Shown: in pieces, positions 37,174 through 46,528 of the stretch
How positions within the stretch are numbered: position 1 is the stretch's first letter
How the letters are laid out: each line of letters begins with the position of its first letter
NCBI RefSeq assembly: GCF_003600625.1
Contig: NZ_CP032489.1
Coordinates: 2,294,001-2,358,000 of the forward strand
Direction: 5' to 3'
DNA length: 64,000 bases
DNA from: Arachidicoccus soli
Lineage (GTDB): Bacteria > Bacteroidota > Bacteroidia > Chitinophagales > Chitinophagaceae
Notes under the pieces: generated by a model
What the model was told of the DNA's origin: nothing
Databases searched by the model: none
What the model saw: the letters and a program-made list of their open reading frames with translations, nothing else
Program-made: the position numbers and the translations under genes

Positions 37174-40100
37174 TTAAAAGCTAACATTTACGCCGAATAC
37201 AAAAGACCTTGCACGTGGGTATGTACCATAATCGAACCCTTGAGTAGGATAAATCGCATGATTGTGCGAAGGATCTGTGTTTACTTCAGGATCTACTCCT
37301 GAATATCCGGTAATAGTCAATACATTATAAATACTTCCATAAACGCGGAGATGGCTTATCCCTGCCTTGGACGTTAAAGTCTTTGGTAATGTATACCCCA
37401 ACACAAGTGTATTTAACCTTAGGTAGGAGCCATCTTCTATGCCCAGCGATGAGGCGCCCACTACTTCGTTATAGGATAATGGCAATGTTGCATTTTTGTT
37501 TGCAGCATTTAACTGATCTGGTGTGGTCAGCCGTACAAGTTGCCCGCTTTCGATATCATAAATCTTGTACGAATTATTCATAAAGTCCAGTTTATTTTGG
37601 TAAACACCTTGTTCTTTTGGACCATATAAATTAGATAGTTTATTGGCATTGTAGATTTGATTTCCGTAACTCCAATTGAAATAGGCACCAAAGTCAATAC
37701 TTTTAAAAGTAGCACTCAAGTTGAACCCACCTGTATTTTTGGGGTTCATATTTCCGATAACGGATACGTCTTTGTCGTCGATTACTCCATCACCATTCAA
37801 GTCTTTATATTTGGGAAGTCCGGGATAAGCAATTTGCCCTTTCGGCCGGTCGGTTGAAGAAAGTCCATGCACCACAGACATCCAACTGCCAATATCAGCT
37901 ACACCGCTTTTTAAAGTGTACATGCCATTGTTGCTATTATAATTAAAATCATCAGGTGTATAAACACCTTCATATGTTAATCCACGAACCAATCCAACAG
38001 AATGACCAGGCTCTAAAATATAATCGTTTGAAGGGAAAGAAGCGGAAGTGCCAGCCCAAGCAGTACTATACAACCCCGTCACATTTGGTGCAAGGTTATC
38101 TACATTATTCTTGTTAAAGTTGATATTGCCGCCAGCAGTTATTCTCCAATCCGTGTTTTCAAAAATTGTTCCTGTAAGAGAGAGCTCTATGCCTTTGTTA
38201 CTTGTTTGCCCTATATTAGCATAGGTTGAAGTAAAGCCAGAGATTGCCGGATTTGAAGTCAGCATAAGAAGGTTTTTGGTGGTATTCCAATATACATCTA
38301 CAGTTCCTGATAAACGATTATTGAAGAGAGAGAAATCAGTTCCGGCATCGCGTGTAATAGTCGTTTCCCATTTAAGATTTGGATTAGCTAGTGCCGAAGA
38401 AGCCAACCCATAAGCCGACTGTGGCTGTCCATTAAGATCATATTTTTGTCTTTGATCAGTTACGGAACCCCATTGTTGAGACCATAAATTGGCGCTAATA
38501 CCATCATTCCCCACTTCTCCTAAAGAGGCTCTAATCTTCAATTCATTTAACCAATTTACATGTTGCATAAAAGGTTCTTGATTCAACTTCCAAGCGACAG
38601 CCCCGGCAGGAAAATAGCCCCATCTATGGTCGGGCGAAAATTTAGACGAGCCATCCGCACGAAATGTAGCTGTAAATAAATACTTGTCCAACAAAGTATA
38701 ATTAACCCTACCAAAATAAGAGGTGATACGGTCTGGGGTAGATACACTAGAAGACATTGTACTAGTACCAGCAGTCTGGTCATATTGGTTAATTTGAGCA
38801 AAAGCATCTGCTTCTGTAAAATTGGAAGGAAAATGATCTGCCAGAATACTCAACCCTGTTCCACCAGAATTTGTAACTTCTTGGCCCGCTAATATATCAA
38901 AGCGATGAATTTTATTAAGAGAGAAATTGTAATTCAAGGTGTTAGTCCATTGAAGTCCCCAACCATCGGATTTGCCATACTTTAGAGCACCTGCAAAAGT
39001 AGCATCGCCGGTTGTGGGGTCAATATAATTATTATATATAGCTCCAGACCAATATTTCTGTTGTCCCCATGACTGATTAAGATTTAAAGTAGAATGATAT
39101 GTCAACCCTTTGATAACTTTCCAATCTAATGTCGCAATTCCCCGTAGTTTTTGGCTCAGATTTAGCGGAAAATAATCTCCTGTACGAGAAGCAGGGCTAT
39201 ATTGATCCCATAATACGTTCTGTCCATATTGTTCTATATCTCCAAGGTTCAATGCATTCAAATCACCTAAAATATGATTCGTTGCAATTGGCCGGAATTG
39301 ATAAGCAGAAGACAATATAGAGCCGGAACCACTCGTTGTACCTTCATCATCCATATCCTGATCATTTGTATAGCGTACATTTAGGCCCAAAGTAACATTG
39401 TCAAATACTTTTTGATTAATATCAAAAGATACATTAATACGCTTTGCATAAGAATTCAACTTCATTCCTTGATCATCTAGGTAGTTAAGCGAAAAAAGTA
39501 CCTTTGTTTTATCTGTCCCCCCCGCTATCGTCAGGTCATGATTCCAAGAAGTAGAATTGTTAAATACTTGTTTTACTGGATTTGTTGCAAGCATATTTCT
39601 ATAACTCTCAATTCCTCCCGGATTGAGGCGCGTACTATCTCCCAATCCATATAACTGCTCAAATGGGGCTTCGTAAGCAGCACCATTGGCGGCTGCATTA
39701 GCCCATACATATTGCAAATAATCATAAGGGTTTAACGCTTTCAATTCATTTGCAGGTGTATTATATTTAATATAACTATTATAACTTATGGTAGTTTTTC
39801 CAGATCTTGCACCTTTCGTAGTAATAAGCACTACACCATTTGCACCTCTCGACCCATAAATTGCAGTCGAAGAAGCATCTTTCAGTACATCAATACTTTT
39901 TATCTGATCCGCAGGAATATCGCTCAAAGTCCCCGGAACTCCATCAATAAGAATTAGAGGCTGATTGCTTTGTGATATTGAACCACCACCTCTAACAACA
40001 ATAGAAACATCTGCTCCGGGACGACCATCTTGCGAAACAACATTTACACCAGGCAATTTCCCTTGCATCGCTTGCGCCACATTCGCAACAGGTGTTGCAG

Positions 40101-40494
40101 CAATTTCTTTTCCTGAGACAGAAGCAACTGCCCCTGTAAGATCTTTTCTCTGTACAGTGCCGTATCCGACCACAACCACATCGTTAAGCGAGTTTTCGCT
40201 TTGCTTTAAAGTTACCAAAATTTTACTCGAACCATTTATTGAAACTGTCTGTTGAAAATAGCCGGTATAATCAAAAACAAGTTCGGGCTTTTGATTTTCT
40301 GACCGGGAAATATCTAATGTAAAATTACCCGATCCATTAGTGAGCGTACCAATATTTGTCTGTTTCAATTTTACTGAAACACCTTGCAGGGGATCTCCTT
40401 TTTCATTGGTAACATGACCAGAAACAACCCCTTTCTGTGCAAATACAATAGTTGTAAAACACAGCAGAAAAATAGTTAAGATATTTTTTTTCAT
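37174..40494 (-). CDS. SusC/RagA-family TonB-dependent transporter
   Basis: A 1106-residue outer-membrane transporter with signal peptide MKKNILTIFLLCFTTIVFAQ, carboxypeptidase-like domain (GVVSGHVTNEKGDPLQGVSV), plug (VVVVGYGTVQRKDLTGAVASV, VRGGGSISQSNQPLILIDGV, IDVLKDASSTAIYGSRGANGV) and barrel ending ARSFVFGVNVSF. It is the first gene of unit 3. Its N-terminal ~55 residues are close to those of the other SusC, but the barrel diverges strongly, so the two systems probably take different fragments. Operator C lies 104 bases upstream. Confidence 0.96.
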   Translation of the reverse strand: MKKNILTIFLLCFTTIVFAQKGVVSGHVTNEKGDPLQGVSVKLKQTNIGTLTNGSGNFTLDISRSENQKPELVFDYTGYFQQTVSINGSSKILVTLKQSENSLNDVVVVGYGTVQRKDLTGAVASVSGKEIAATPVANVAQAMQGKLPGVNVVSQDGRPGADVSIVVRGGGSISQSNQPLILIDGVPGTLSDIPADQIKSIDVLKDASSTAIYGSRGANGVVLITTKGARSGKTTISYNSYIKYNTPANELKALNPYDYLQYVWANAAANGAAYEAPFEQLYGLGDSTRLNPGGIESYRNMLATNPVKQVFNNSTSWNHDLTIAGGTDKTKVLFSLNYLDDQGMKLNSYAKRINVSFDINQKVFDNVTLGLNVRYTNDQDMDDEGTTSGSGSILSSAYQFRPIATNHILGDLNALNLGDIEQYGQNVLWDQYSPASRTGDYFPLNLSQKLRGIATLDWKVIKGLTYHSTLNLNQSWGQQKYWSGAIYNNYIDPTTGDATFAGALKYGKSDGWGLQWTNTLNYNFSLNKIHRFDILAGQEVTNSGGTGLSILADHFPSNFTEADAFAQINQYDQTAGTSTMSSSVSTPDRITSYFGRVNYTLLDKYLFTATFRADGSSKFSPDHRWGYFPAGAVAWKLNQEPFMQHVNWLNELKIRASLGEVGNDGISANLWSQQWGSVTDQRQKYDLNGQPQSAYGLASSALANPNLKWETTITRDAGTDFSLFNNRLSGTVDVYWNTTKNLLMLTSNPAISGFTSTYANIGQTSNKGIELSLTGTIFENTDWRITAGGNINFNKNNVDNLAPNVTGLYSTAWAGTSASFPSNDYILEPGHSVGLVRGLTYEGVYTPDDFNYNSNNGMYTLKSGVADIGSWMSVVHGLSSTDRPKGQIAYPGLPKYKDLNGDGVIDDKDVSVIGNMNPKNTGGFNLSATFKSIDFGAYFNWSYGNQIYNANKLSNLYGPKEQGVYQNKLDFMNNSYKIYDIESGQLVRLTTPDQLNAANKNATLPLSYNEVVGASSLGIEDGSYLRLNTLVLGYTLPKTLTSKAGISHLRVYGSIYNVLTITGYSGVDPEVNTDPSHNHAIYPTQGFDYGTYPRARSFVFGVNVSF

Positions 40495-40545
40495 TTACTT
40501 ATTTTTTTAAGAAAATTTTATGAAGCATTTGTATTTCATTAACAC

Positions 40546-40552
40546 CAAAGTA
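40546..40552 (-). promoter_or_regulatory. candidate promoter element of pectin unit 3
   Basis: Reads TACTTTG on the minus strand, 52 bases before the susC start and 46 bp from the near edge of operator C. Confidence 0.55.
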
Positions 40553-40597
40553 TAAAACCATAGAATTAATTATCATTTGTTAGCGATAATTATTTAC

Positions 40598-40621
40598 GCA
40601 ATCGTTGTCGGTATCGATTGC
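40598..40621. promoter_or_regulatory. LacI-type operator C (pectin unit 3)
   Basis: GCAATCG-TTGTCGGTAT-CGATTGC, arms perfect over 7 bp with a central CG. The 45 bases between it and the promoter closely resemble those at operator B (shared AATGATAATTAAT), so the two control regions are probably duplicates. A degenerate half-site (GCAATCGATGGCAC...) follows at 40647. Confidence 0.78.
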
Positions 40622-40739
40622 AATAAATGTAAAATTCACTTTTATTGCAATCGATGGCACAAATTGTCAAACTTATGTGAGTAAGCTCAAAAATATTGGA
40701 GATAATACGATAATGGTTTTTAAATAGATCAAAAAGAGT

Positions 40740-41042
40740 CTAAGCTATATACTTGAAAGGGCAGATGGATTGAATCATTGGGAAGCATAGAATTTGTAGG
40801 GTGTGTGTAAAGAATTCGCTCATTTGGTGAAGATCTTTAAAATATCTGTCGGTAAATTTTCTTTTGATATGTTGCCCTATTTTCTCGGCAGAGTTTAGTC
40901 CCGGACTATAAGGAGGCAGGAAGAATAATTTTATGTTGTGAGGTATTATTAGCGACTTAGCTTTATGGAAAGCACCATTATCCAAAATAAGGATTTTGTA
41001 TTCATCTGTGTCATTTTTTGCCAATTCATCAGGACAAGACAT
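40740..41042 (-). pseudogene. truncated IS630-family transposase
   Basis: A 100-residue C-terminal piece of an IS630-type DDE transposase: ILILDNGAFHKAKSL carries the second catalytic Asp, and FFLPPYSPGLNSAEKIGQHIKRKF carries the final Glu. The N-terminal helix-turn-helix and first Asp are missing; upstream frames hold stops. No inverted repeats or target duplication were recognised. The piece lies between unit 3 and the end of unit 4 and marks an old insertion or rearrangement. Confidence 0.85.
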
Positions 41043-41235
41043 TAAGAACTTCGGGTTGAGGAATCAACCTGCAACCGTTAAAGTGAGGCATTAGCCTGTG
41101 CTTATGGGTTGCGAAGCCCCCTCATCGCTTTTGCCTGAGTGGGTAATTCACAGACTAAGGATACAACAAATTATCCCATTTACTAAATATTGACCTTATT
41201 TATTTTTTAGTTTCGTATAAAAATAAATGCGTTTA

Positions 41236-43212
41236 CTATTTGTACTTATGGATAAATGCCTCCAAGTCAGGTAAATCAAAGTATTGAAGTACATCAGGGA
41301 TTACATAAGAATATTGGTCTTTCATTAATGGATGGTGCATTATATCATAAAATGATTTAACAGAATCACTATATTGAATATGATTAATTCTGCTATCCAG
41401 ACAGGCTGCTATTAAAGCTGGTTCAGCTGTAACTCCTGAAGCGTTAATGTCAATTGGTAATTTATTTATCTGTAGATTGCTTTCACAATAATCTACTAAA
41501 GTAAAGATATCTTCTGTGCGTTGAGCAGGCAAAGATTCTCCAATAAACAATGCTAACATTGCATTTCTATATTCCTTATTGTAGTATTTTGTATTATTAA
41601 ATGCTGTCGCATCAACTGTTTCACCCATTCCGCGAAGATCGGCTATTAGCAAAGCATCTCCCTTTGTATAATAGCTTTTAAGCAGGCTATCATTATTTAT
41701 AATATCGCTTTTCCCTTTATCGCTCAAGCAAATAATTAGTTTTTTATTTTGAATATTATTAGGACTTGCCCAGAAAAGAGGGATAGGCGGTTGACCTTCT
41801 TTTCTCAATAGTAGCTTATGAAATTGATAACCATCTTTTTCAAAACTTCCATTATCTTCCACATCAATAGCCGAGTGAGTGATTTGAATATGTGCTATCT
41901 TTTGTATCATTTCACGATACTCTTTTTGAGATAAATTTCTCAACAAATCTTCCCGATGTTCTTTCCAACGATCTGCCAAGGCTAAATTTCGATCTTGAAT
42001 ATCTACTTCATTTTTATAGGTGGCATTAACTTGTCCTGTTTTCGTTACGTCCAATTCCTTTTCGGACAAAGTATGTAAGTTACCTTCTTTTATAGACATA
42101 TTATCTTTCTTTAACCAACGACTAAACCATTGCACAGCTATTTCTTGCTTAGGTATTTGAATGCCATGGCCGTCATCATAAGAAAAAAGTTTTACTTTCT
42201 GCGGTTGTTTGAATTTTGTATAAACATTATTCAATTCCCGATACACATCTTTCACACCATTAAAATCTACAAAATCATAACGACCTGCTAATATCAATAA
42301 AGGTTTGGGGGCAAACATAATCGCATAATCGCTGATATCCAACCCTGCTTTACTTTCACCCGGCAACCATTGACAACCATCTTGCGGGCCTAATAATTCC
42401 AAAGTTCTTTCTCGTCTCGTCGTATAACTGCAAATGGAAGCAACCTTAATGCGGGAATCATAAGGAATAAAATACGCTGTTTGCGTTCCACCGCCTGAAT
42501 TTCCCAGACAACCTAATCTGGTTGTATCTACATTTTTCAAAGAACATAAATAATCCAATCCGCGTTCATTATCCCATAATTGATAGGCCACTACACTGGT
42601 TCCGACAAGATTAGAGTTGGAGGCAAGTAAAGTATGCCCGGTGGTACCTCCATGTGTAATGGGTTGCCCCTCAGCATTCGTCAACTGGAAACGCTCTCCT
42701 TGTGAGATGGGATCTATTGACAAAACCACAAAGCCATGTTTTGCAAAAAGTATCGCAGTTTGCTGATAGGTCAAAGTGGCTTTCGCAGTAGATTCGTGTC
42801 CACAGAAAAACAAAACCGCAGGGAATTTGCCTTCACCTTCAGGAATATATAAATCAGCGGTCACATGATGATCGGGAAAGCTTTGATAAACGACTTTCTC
42901 AATACGATAACCCTTTTCATATAAAGTGCCCGTAATCTGAGGATGTAAAGCCGCCTTCTGAGGTAATGCTCCTAATAAATTCAAATACTTTTTACGGCTG
43001 TTTTGTTGATAAGTTTTTAAGCTATTGTTCTGTAAGGCATCGGCCAAAACACTATCGCGATGGGTATATTGATCGTGTAATTTTCCCGTAAGAAAATTAT
43101 ATAAAGTAGTGTTTGCCTGCCAACCAATTTGGTTTAGTTTTAGTTTTTGTTGGGCATTGCTATTCTGTATAAAAAAGGAAAATATAATTAAGCCAAATAA
43201 AAACTTCTTCAT
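41236..43212 (-). CDS. tandem alpha/beta-hydrolase carbohydrate esterase (acetyl-xylan-esterase-like)
   Basis: A 658-residue exported protein (signal MKKFLFGLIIFSFFIQNSNAQ). The first hydrolase domain (~85-365) has strand-nucleophile elbow LGCLGNSGGGTQTAYF (Ser) and DDGHGIQIP (His), with an intervening acid in LLILAGRYDFVDF. The second domain (~440-655) keeps the fold pattern (KKLIICLSDKGKSD, ALLIADLRGMGE) but has no GxSxG elbow, so it is probably inactive. Related proteins in pectin loci remove methyl or acetyl esters; the exact ester is not readable. It is the last gene of unit 4. Confidence 0.82.
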   Translation of the reverse strand: MKKFLFGLIIFSFFIQNSNAQQKLKLNQIGWQANTTLYNFLTGKLHDQYTHRDSVLADALQNNSLKTYQQNSRKKYLNLLGALPQKAALHPQITGTLYEKGYRIEKVVYQSFPDHHVTADLYIPEGEGKFPAVLFFCGHESTAKATLTYQQTAILFAKHGFVVLSIDPISQGERFQLTNAEGQPITHGGTTGHTLLASNSNLVGTSVVAYQLWDNERGLDYLCSLKNVDTTRLGCLGNSGGGTQTAYFIPYDSRIKVASICSYTTRRERTLELLGPQDGCQWLPGESKAGLDISDYAIMFAPKPLLILAGRYDFVDFNGVKDVYRELNNVYTKFKQPQKVKLFSYDDGHGIQIPKQEIAVQWFSRWLKKDNMSIKEGNLHTLSEKELDVTKTGQVNATYKNEVDIQDRNLALADRWKEHREDLLRNLSQKEYREMIQKIAHIQITHSAIDVEDNGSFEKDGYQFHKLLLRKEGQPPIPLFWASPNNIQNKKLIICLSDKGKSDIINNDSLLKSYYTKGDALLIADLRGMGETVDATAFNNTKYYNKEYRNAMLALFIGESLPAQRTEDIFTLVDYCESNLQINKLPIDINASGVTAEPALIAACLDSRINHIQYSDSVKSFYDIMHHPLMKDQYSYVIPDVLQYFDLPDLEAFIHKYK

Positions 43213-43227
43213 AATTGAATAACTAAT

Positions 43228-44865
43228 TTATTTCGTTAAGGGTTCTATTCTAAACCAGTCAAAATCGGCAAAGCCACTGTCTTTGTTCCATCCTGAGCTT
43301 GTACAGAAAAGTCCCAATTTTGCACCTATCCATCTGCCTTCTTTCGCTTGAAAGCTATTTCCGACATGTACAAATTCGCTTCCATCTAAACTATAACTAA
43401 ACTGGCATTTTGCATCAGCACTTACATTTACACGAAAATAAATAGTACTATCTGAAATCGATTTAATCGTCTGAATAATTTCTTTTGCTCCTTCATTTGC
43501 TTTTTTACATGTCGCAAACGAGACTTGAAATCCATTATCAACTTTTGTCAAGGATAAATAAGCATAATCCATTCCCATAATTACAAACCCCACTTTATCT
43601 TGGTTTTGTATCGCATGAAAAGTCAATTTGGTTGTTGCAGTAAATTTATCAGCCGGAAATTTCTGCATCAAAATATTCGGTACATCCCAATAGTTTTTAT
43701 CATCTTTTAGTAATGGCTGTGCATATAATCTCAATGCACCTTCGCTTGTCAAAAAATACCAGGTAGCTTTTGGATTGGCTTGCCATTGCCATTGCAGCCC
43801 TAAACGATGTCCATTAAATTCGTCGGAAGTCTGCGGTGTTTGCAGAGGATAAGCTTTCCCAACATCTGGTTTTCTATAAGAAATTACCGGCTCTCCTATT
43901 CCCTCTCCATCCTTGTCTATGCCAATAATTGGCCAATCATTTTTCCAGATCATCGGCTCCAAATAATCTACTCTTCCATAAGCGCCCATATCTCTAAAAT
44001 GAATAAACCAGGATTGCTTTTCGTCAGGTGTTGTAACCCAGGCTCCTTGATGTGGCCCATTAATAGCCGTGCTACCTTGATGCATTACCGTTTTTCTTTC
44101 ATAAGGGCCCCAAATATTTTTGGAGCGCAAAACCATCTGGTAGCCACCTGAAACACCACCTGCAGGCGCAAATATATAATAATACCCATTGCGTTTATAC
44201 ATCTTGGGGCCTTCAATTCCCGGATCATCTTTGTGGCCATCATAAACAATAACCCCTTCGTCTGCCATTTTTGTTCCCCATCGATTAAGTTTATGCAAAA
44301 CCAGAATATTCCTGATTCCGGCACGGCTTCCAGCAAAAGCATGTACTAAATAACCTTGGCCGTCCTTATCCCAAAAAGGACAAGGATCTTCCAGTCCCTT
44401 TCCAGCTTCCACCAAAATAGGTTTACTCCAAACATCAGTTGTTTTTTTTGCTTTTACGACATAAATGCCAAAATCCGGGTCTGGGTAATAAATATAAAAA
44501 GAATCGTTGTGGTAACGGATTGCCGGCGCCCAAACACCGTTGCCGTGCTGTGTTTTAGAAAAATGTTTATAGGGAGGCTGGCGCAAAAGTGCATGCCCGA
44601 TAATTGTCCAGTTGACCAAATCATTAGAATGTAAAATAGGTAACCCTGGTACGGCATCGAAGCTAGAGGCAATTAAATAATAATCTTTGCCGACACGACA
44701 AACATCTGGATCGGAATAATCGGCAAAAAGAATAGGGTTTTTGTAGTTCCCATTCCCTAAGTCAGGTACCCAGGCTTTTGAGATATGGGCAACCTGTGCA
44801 TCTACTTTTTTTTGAGAAAAGAAAAAAGCAGAAAAGCTTAGAAAAATCAGTAATTTTTTATTCAT
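43228..44865 (-). CDS. GH43 glycoside hydrolase with C-terminal beta-sandwich
   Basis: About 545 residues from ATG 44865 (signal MNKKLLIFLSFSAFFF...DAQ; a longer frame adds 11 residues). A five-bladed propeller (~30-330) carries the GH43 triad: Asp in FADYSDPDVCRVGKDYYLIA, Asp in GKGLEDPCPFWDKDG, Glu in DPGIEGPKMYKRNGYYYIFA. The C-terminal beta-xylosidase-type sandwich (~345-540) is NEFNGH-like (SDEFNGHRLGLQWQWQANP). Activity is probably arabinofuranosidase or xylosidase on pectin side chains. It is 4 bases downstream of the CE8 gene. Confidence 0.92.
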   Translation of the reverse strand: MNKKLLIFLSFSAFFFSQKKVDAQVAHISKAWVPDLGNGNYKNPILFADYSDPDVCRVGKDYYLIASSFDAVPGLPILHSNDLVNWTIIGHALLRQPPYKHFSKTQHGNGVWAPAIRYHNDSFYIYYPDPDFGIYVVKAKKTTDVWSKPILVEAGKGLEDPCPFWDKDGQGYLVHAFAGSRAGIRNILVLHKLNRWGTKMADEGVIVYDGHKDDPGIEGPKMYKRNGYYYIFAPAGGVSGGYQMVLRSKNIWGPYERKTVMHQGSTAINGPHQGAWVTTPDEKQSWFIHFRDMGAYGRVDYLEPMIWKNDWPIIGIDKDGEGIGEPVISYRKPDVGKAYPLQTPQTSDEFNGHRLGLQWQWQANPKATWYFLTSEGALRLYAQPLLKDDKNYWDVPNILMQKFPADKFTATTKLTFHAIQNQDKVGFVIMGMDYAYLSLTKVDNGFQVSFATCKKANEGAKEIIQTIKSISDSTIYFRVNVSADAKCQFSYSLDGSEFVHVGNSFQAKEGRWIGAKLGLFCTSSGWNKDSGFADFDWFRIEPLTK

Positions 44866-44869
44866 AGAA

Positions 44870-45847
44870 TTAATTTGCCAAAGGATTCCAATTATCATTG
44901 CCCGATAAAATATTTTTTACAGTATATTGGTTTGCTTGTTCTTGGGTAAGTTGCTTAGCCCAAGAAACTCTAGCCGATAAATTACTTCCCTCTCCCTTAT
45001 TATGATATTCTGCATAAAAGACTGTTTTATAATTTTCAGTTCTGGACCAGTTCTGCCATCCTTCCGGTGCAATAAACTTCCCCAGATTACATTCCAGATA
45101 CACTACATTGGCATATTTGCGCCAGGGCCTGCCAAGGAATACCTTTGTCACTTTAGCCAAAGCTTTCAGGGTACAATTTCTAAATACAAAACCATATTTA
45201 GTATTTTCAGGGGTAGAAGCTGCTGTAATATAAGAGTTCGCTTTGCAAACAATTTCACAGTCCTCAAAAAGAGCCGTTGCTTCCCCAAAAATAAAATCGG
45301 TAGTACCGGTAATATAACAATCTTTGAAATATTGCCGGAAGTTCTCACCAGAGGCGTATACCGTGTCCTGATTCCCCAAAAGCCTACAATTAATAAAAGA
45401 ACACCGGTCTCCCTCTACATCCAGCGCGACTGCCTGCCCTATAGGACCTGCGCTATTTTCTATTGTCAGGTTTTCTGCATGAAAATCATTGGCTTGAACA
45501 AGTAAAGTGGCCGTATAAAAAGTACTATTGGGACCTTTATTTATTTTACCGAAATAATCTCCGAAGGAAATAATTGTACTATCCTTATTTTGTCCAATCA
45601 ATGAGATTTTTGTATTCCAGGACGGGATAATGACTTTCTCCTTATACACGCCATTTTTAATAAAAATAGTAATACGTTGATCAGGAAAGGACTTACAGGA
45701 TTCTATAGCTTTCTCAATAGAGGTAAAGTCTCCGCTACCGTCTTTAGCGACTGTAATTTTCGACTTATAATCACTTGCAAAAACTCTTGCACTTGTAAAA
45801 ATCAAAGTACAAACAAAACCAAAAATTAAAATAATTTTTCTGCTCAT
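44870..45847 (-). CDS. CE8 pectin methylesterase
   Basis: A 325-residue exported beta-helix that demethylates homogalacturonan, exposing it to hydrolases and lyases. Signal MSRKIILIFGFVCTLIFTSARVFAS. Catalytic blocks: NQDTVYASGENFRQYFKDCY (Gln, Asp), GTTDFIFGEATALFEDCEI (second Asp), LGRPWRKYANVVYLECNLG (Arg, Trp). Length is usual for the family. It is one of two CE8 genes in unit 4, separated by an SGNH esterase gene. Confidence 0.94.
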   Translation of the reverse strand: MSRKIILIFGFVCTLIFTSARVFASDYKSKITVAKDGSGDFTSIEKAIESCKSFPDQRITIFIKNGVYKEKVIIPSWNTKISLIGQNKDSTIISFGDYFGKINKGPNSTFYTATLLVQANDFHAENLTIENSAGPIGQAVALDVEGDRCSFINCRLLGNQDTVYASGENFRQYFKDCYITGTTDFIFGEATALFEDCEIVCKANSYITAASTPENTKYGFVFRNCTLKALAKVTKVFLGRPWRKYANVVYLECNLGKFIAPEGWQNWSRTENYKTVFYAEYHNKGEGSNLSARVSWAKQLTQEQANQYTVKNILSGNDNWNPLAN

Positions 45848-45850
45848 TTT

Positions 45851-46504
45851 TTAATAGATTTTATTCAACCCTTTCCATACAGCTGCTGCAATTTGTTGTT
45901 GGCCCTTCAAGTCCGGATGCAACCCGTCCGCATAATTAGGCTTTGAAACCGTGTTCAACAAGCTAATAAAACCAAGATGATCTTTTCTGGCCAAAGCCTT
46001 ATATTTTTTTTCCAAAGCCTTTAAAGACTTACTTGTATTTTCATTATATTTTTTCGCAACATTTACTTGCGACATTGTGTTCAAATTAATTGCGGAAGGA
46101 GAAAGGATCACTATTTTTGCTTTCGCATCTGCAGCGTGAATCTGGTCCACCATCCATTGCATATTTTCTATGCAGCTGTTTACCATGGCGGCATTCCCAT
46201 CTTTTAAGTCATTGACTCCTAGAAAAATTAAATAATAATCAGCATCAGCGTGTCTTTGTAAGACAGGTAAGAGTTCTTTTTTATCGGCAGTTTTCCTTCC
46301 ACTCCTGCCCTCATTTATAAATGATACACCAGGATAGTTGGCTTGTTGCAGATGCCAAACCCAACTATGGCCATCTACCTTCGCGCCATAGGTAATCGAG
46401 TCACCAAAGCAAACAATCTTACCATGAACCTTATCTTTAAAAGACATACAAGCAATGCCCGTTAAAAGCATTAAAAACATCATCAACCCATTCTTCTTTT
46501 GCAT
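45851..46504 (-). CDS. SGNH/GDSL hydrolase
   Basis: A 217-residue exported esterase. Block I FGDSITYGAKVDGHSW (nucleophile Ser), block II Gly in NEGRSGRKT, block III LGVNDLKDG (Asn), block V DGLHPDLKGQQQIA (Asp/His). Signal MQKKNGLMMFLMLLTGIACMSF. The family includes acetylesterases acting on glycans and also lysophospholipases. The pectin context favours deacetylation of pectin fragments, which is inference. It is 3 bases downstream... of which the CE8 at 44870 follows immediately in the same operon. Confidence 0.88.
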   Translation of the reverse strand: MQKKNGLMMFLMLLTGIACMSFKDKVHGKIVCFGDSITYGAKVDGHSWVWHLQQANYPGVSFINEGRSGRKTADKKELLPVLQRHADADYYLIFLGVNDLKDGNAAMVNSCIENMQWMVDQIHAADAKAKIVILSPSAINLNTMSQVNVAKKYNENTSKSLKALEKKYKALARKDHLGFISLLNTVSKPNYADGLHPDLKGQQQIAAAVWKGLNKIY

Positions 46505-46528
46505 CTGAATTTTAATTAAAAATTACTA

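Noticed and set aside
40647-40670. Second operator next to operator C
   Set aside because: Only the left arm (GCAATCG) is present; the right arm is TTGTCAA instead of CGATTGC. Mentioned as a half-site only.
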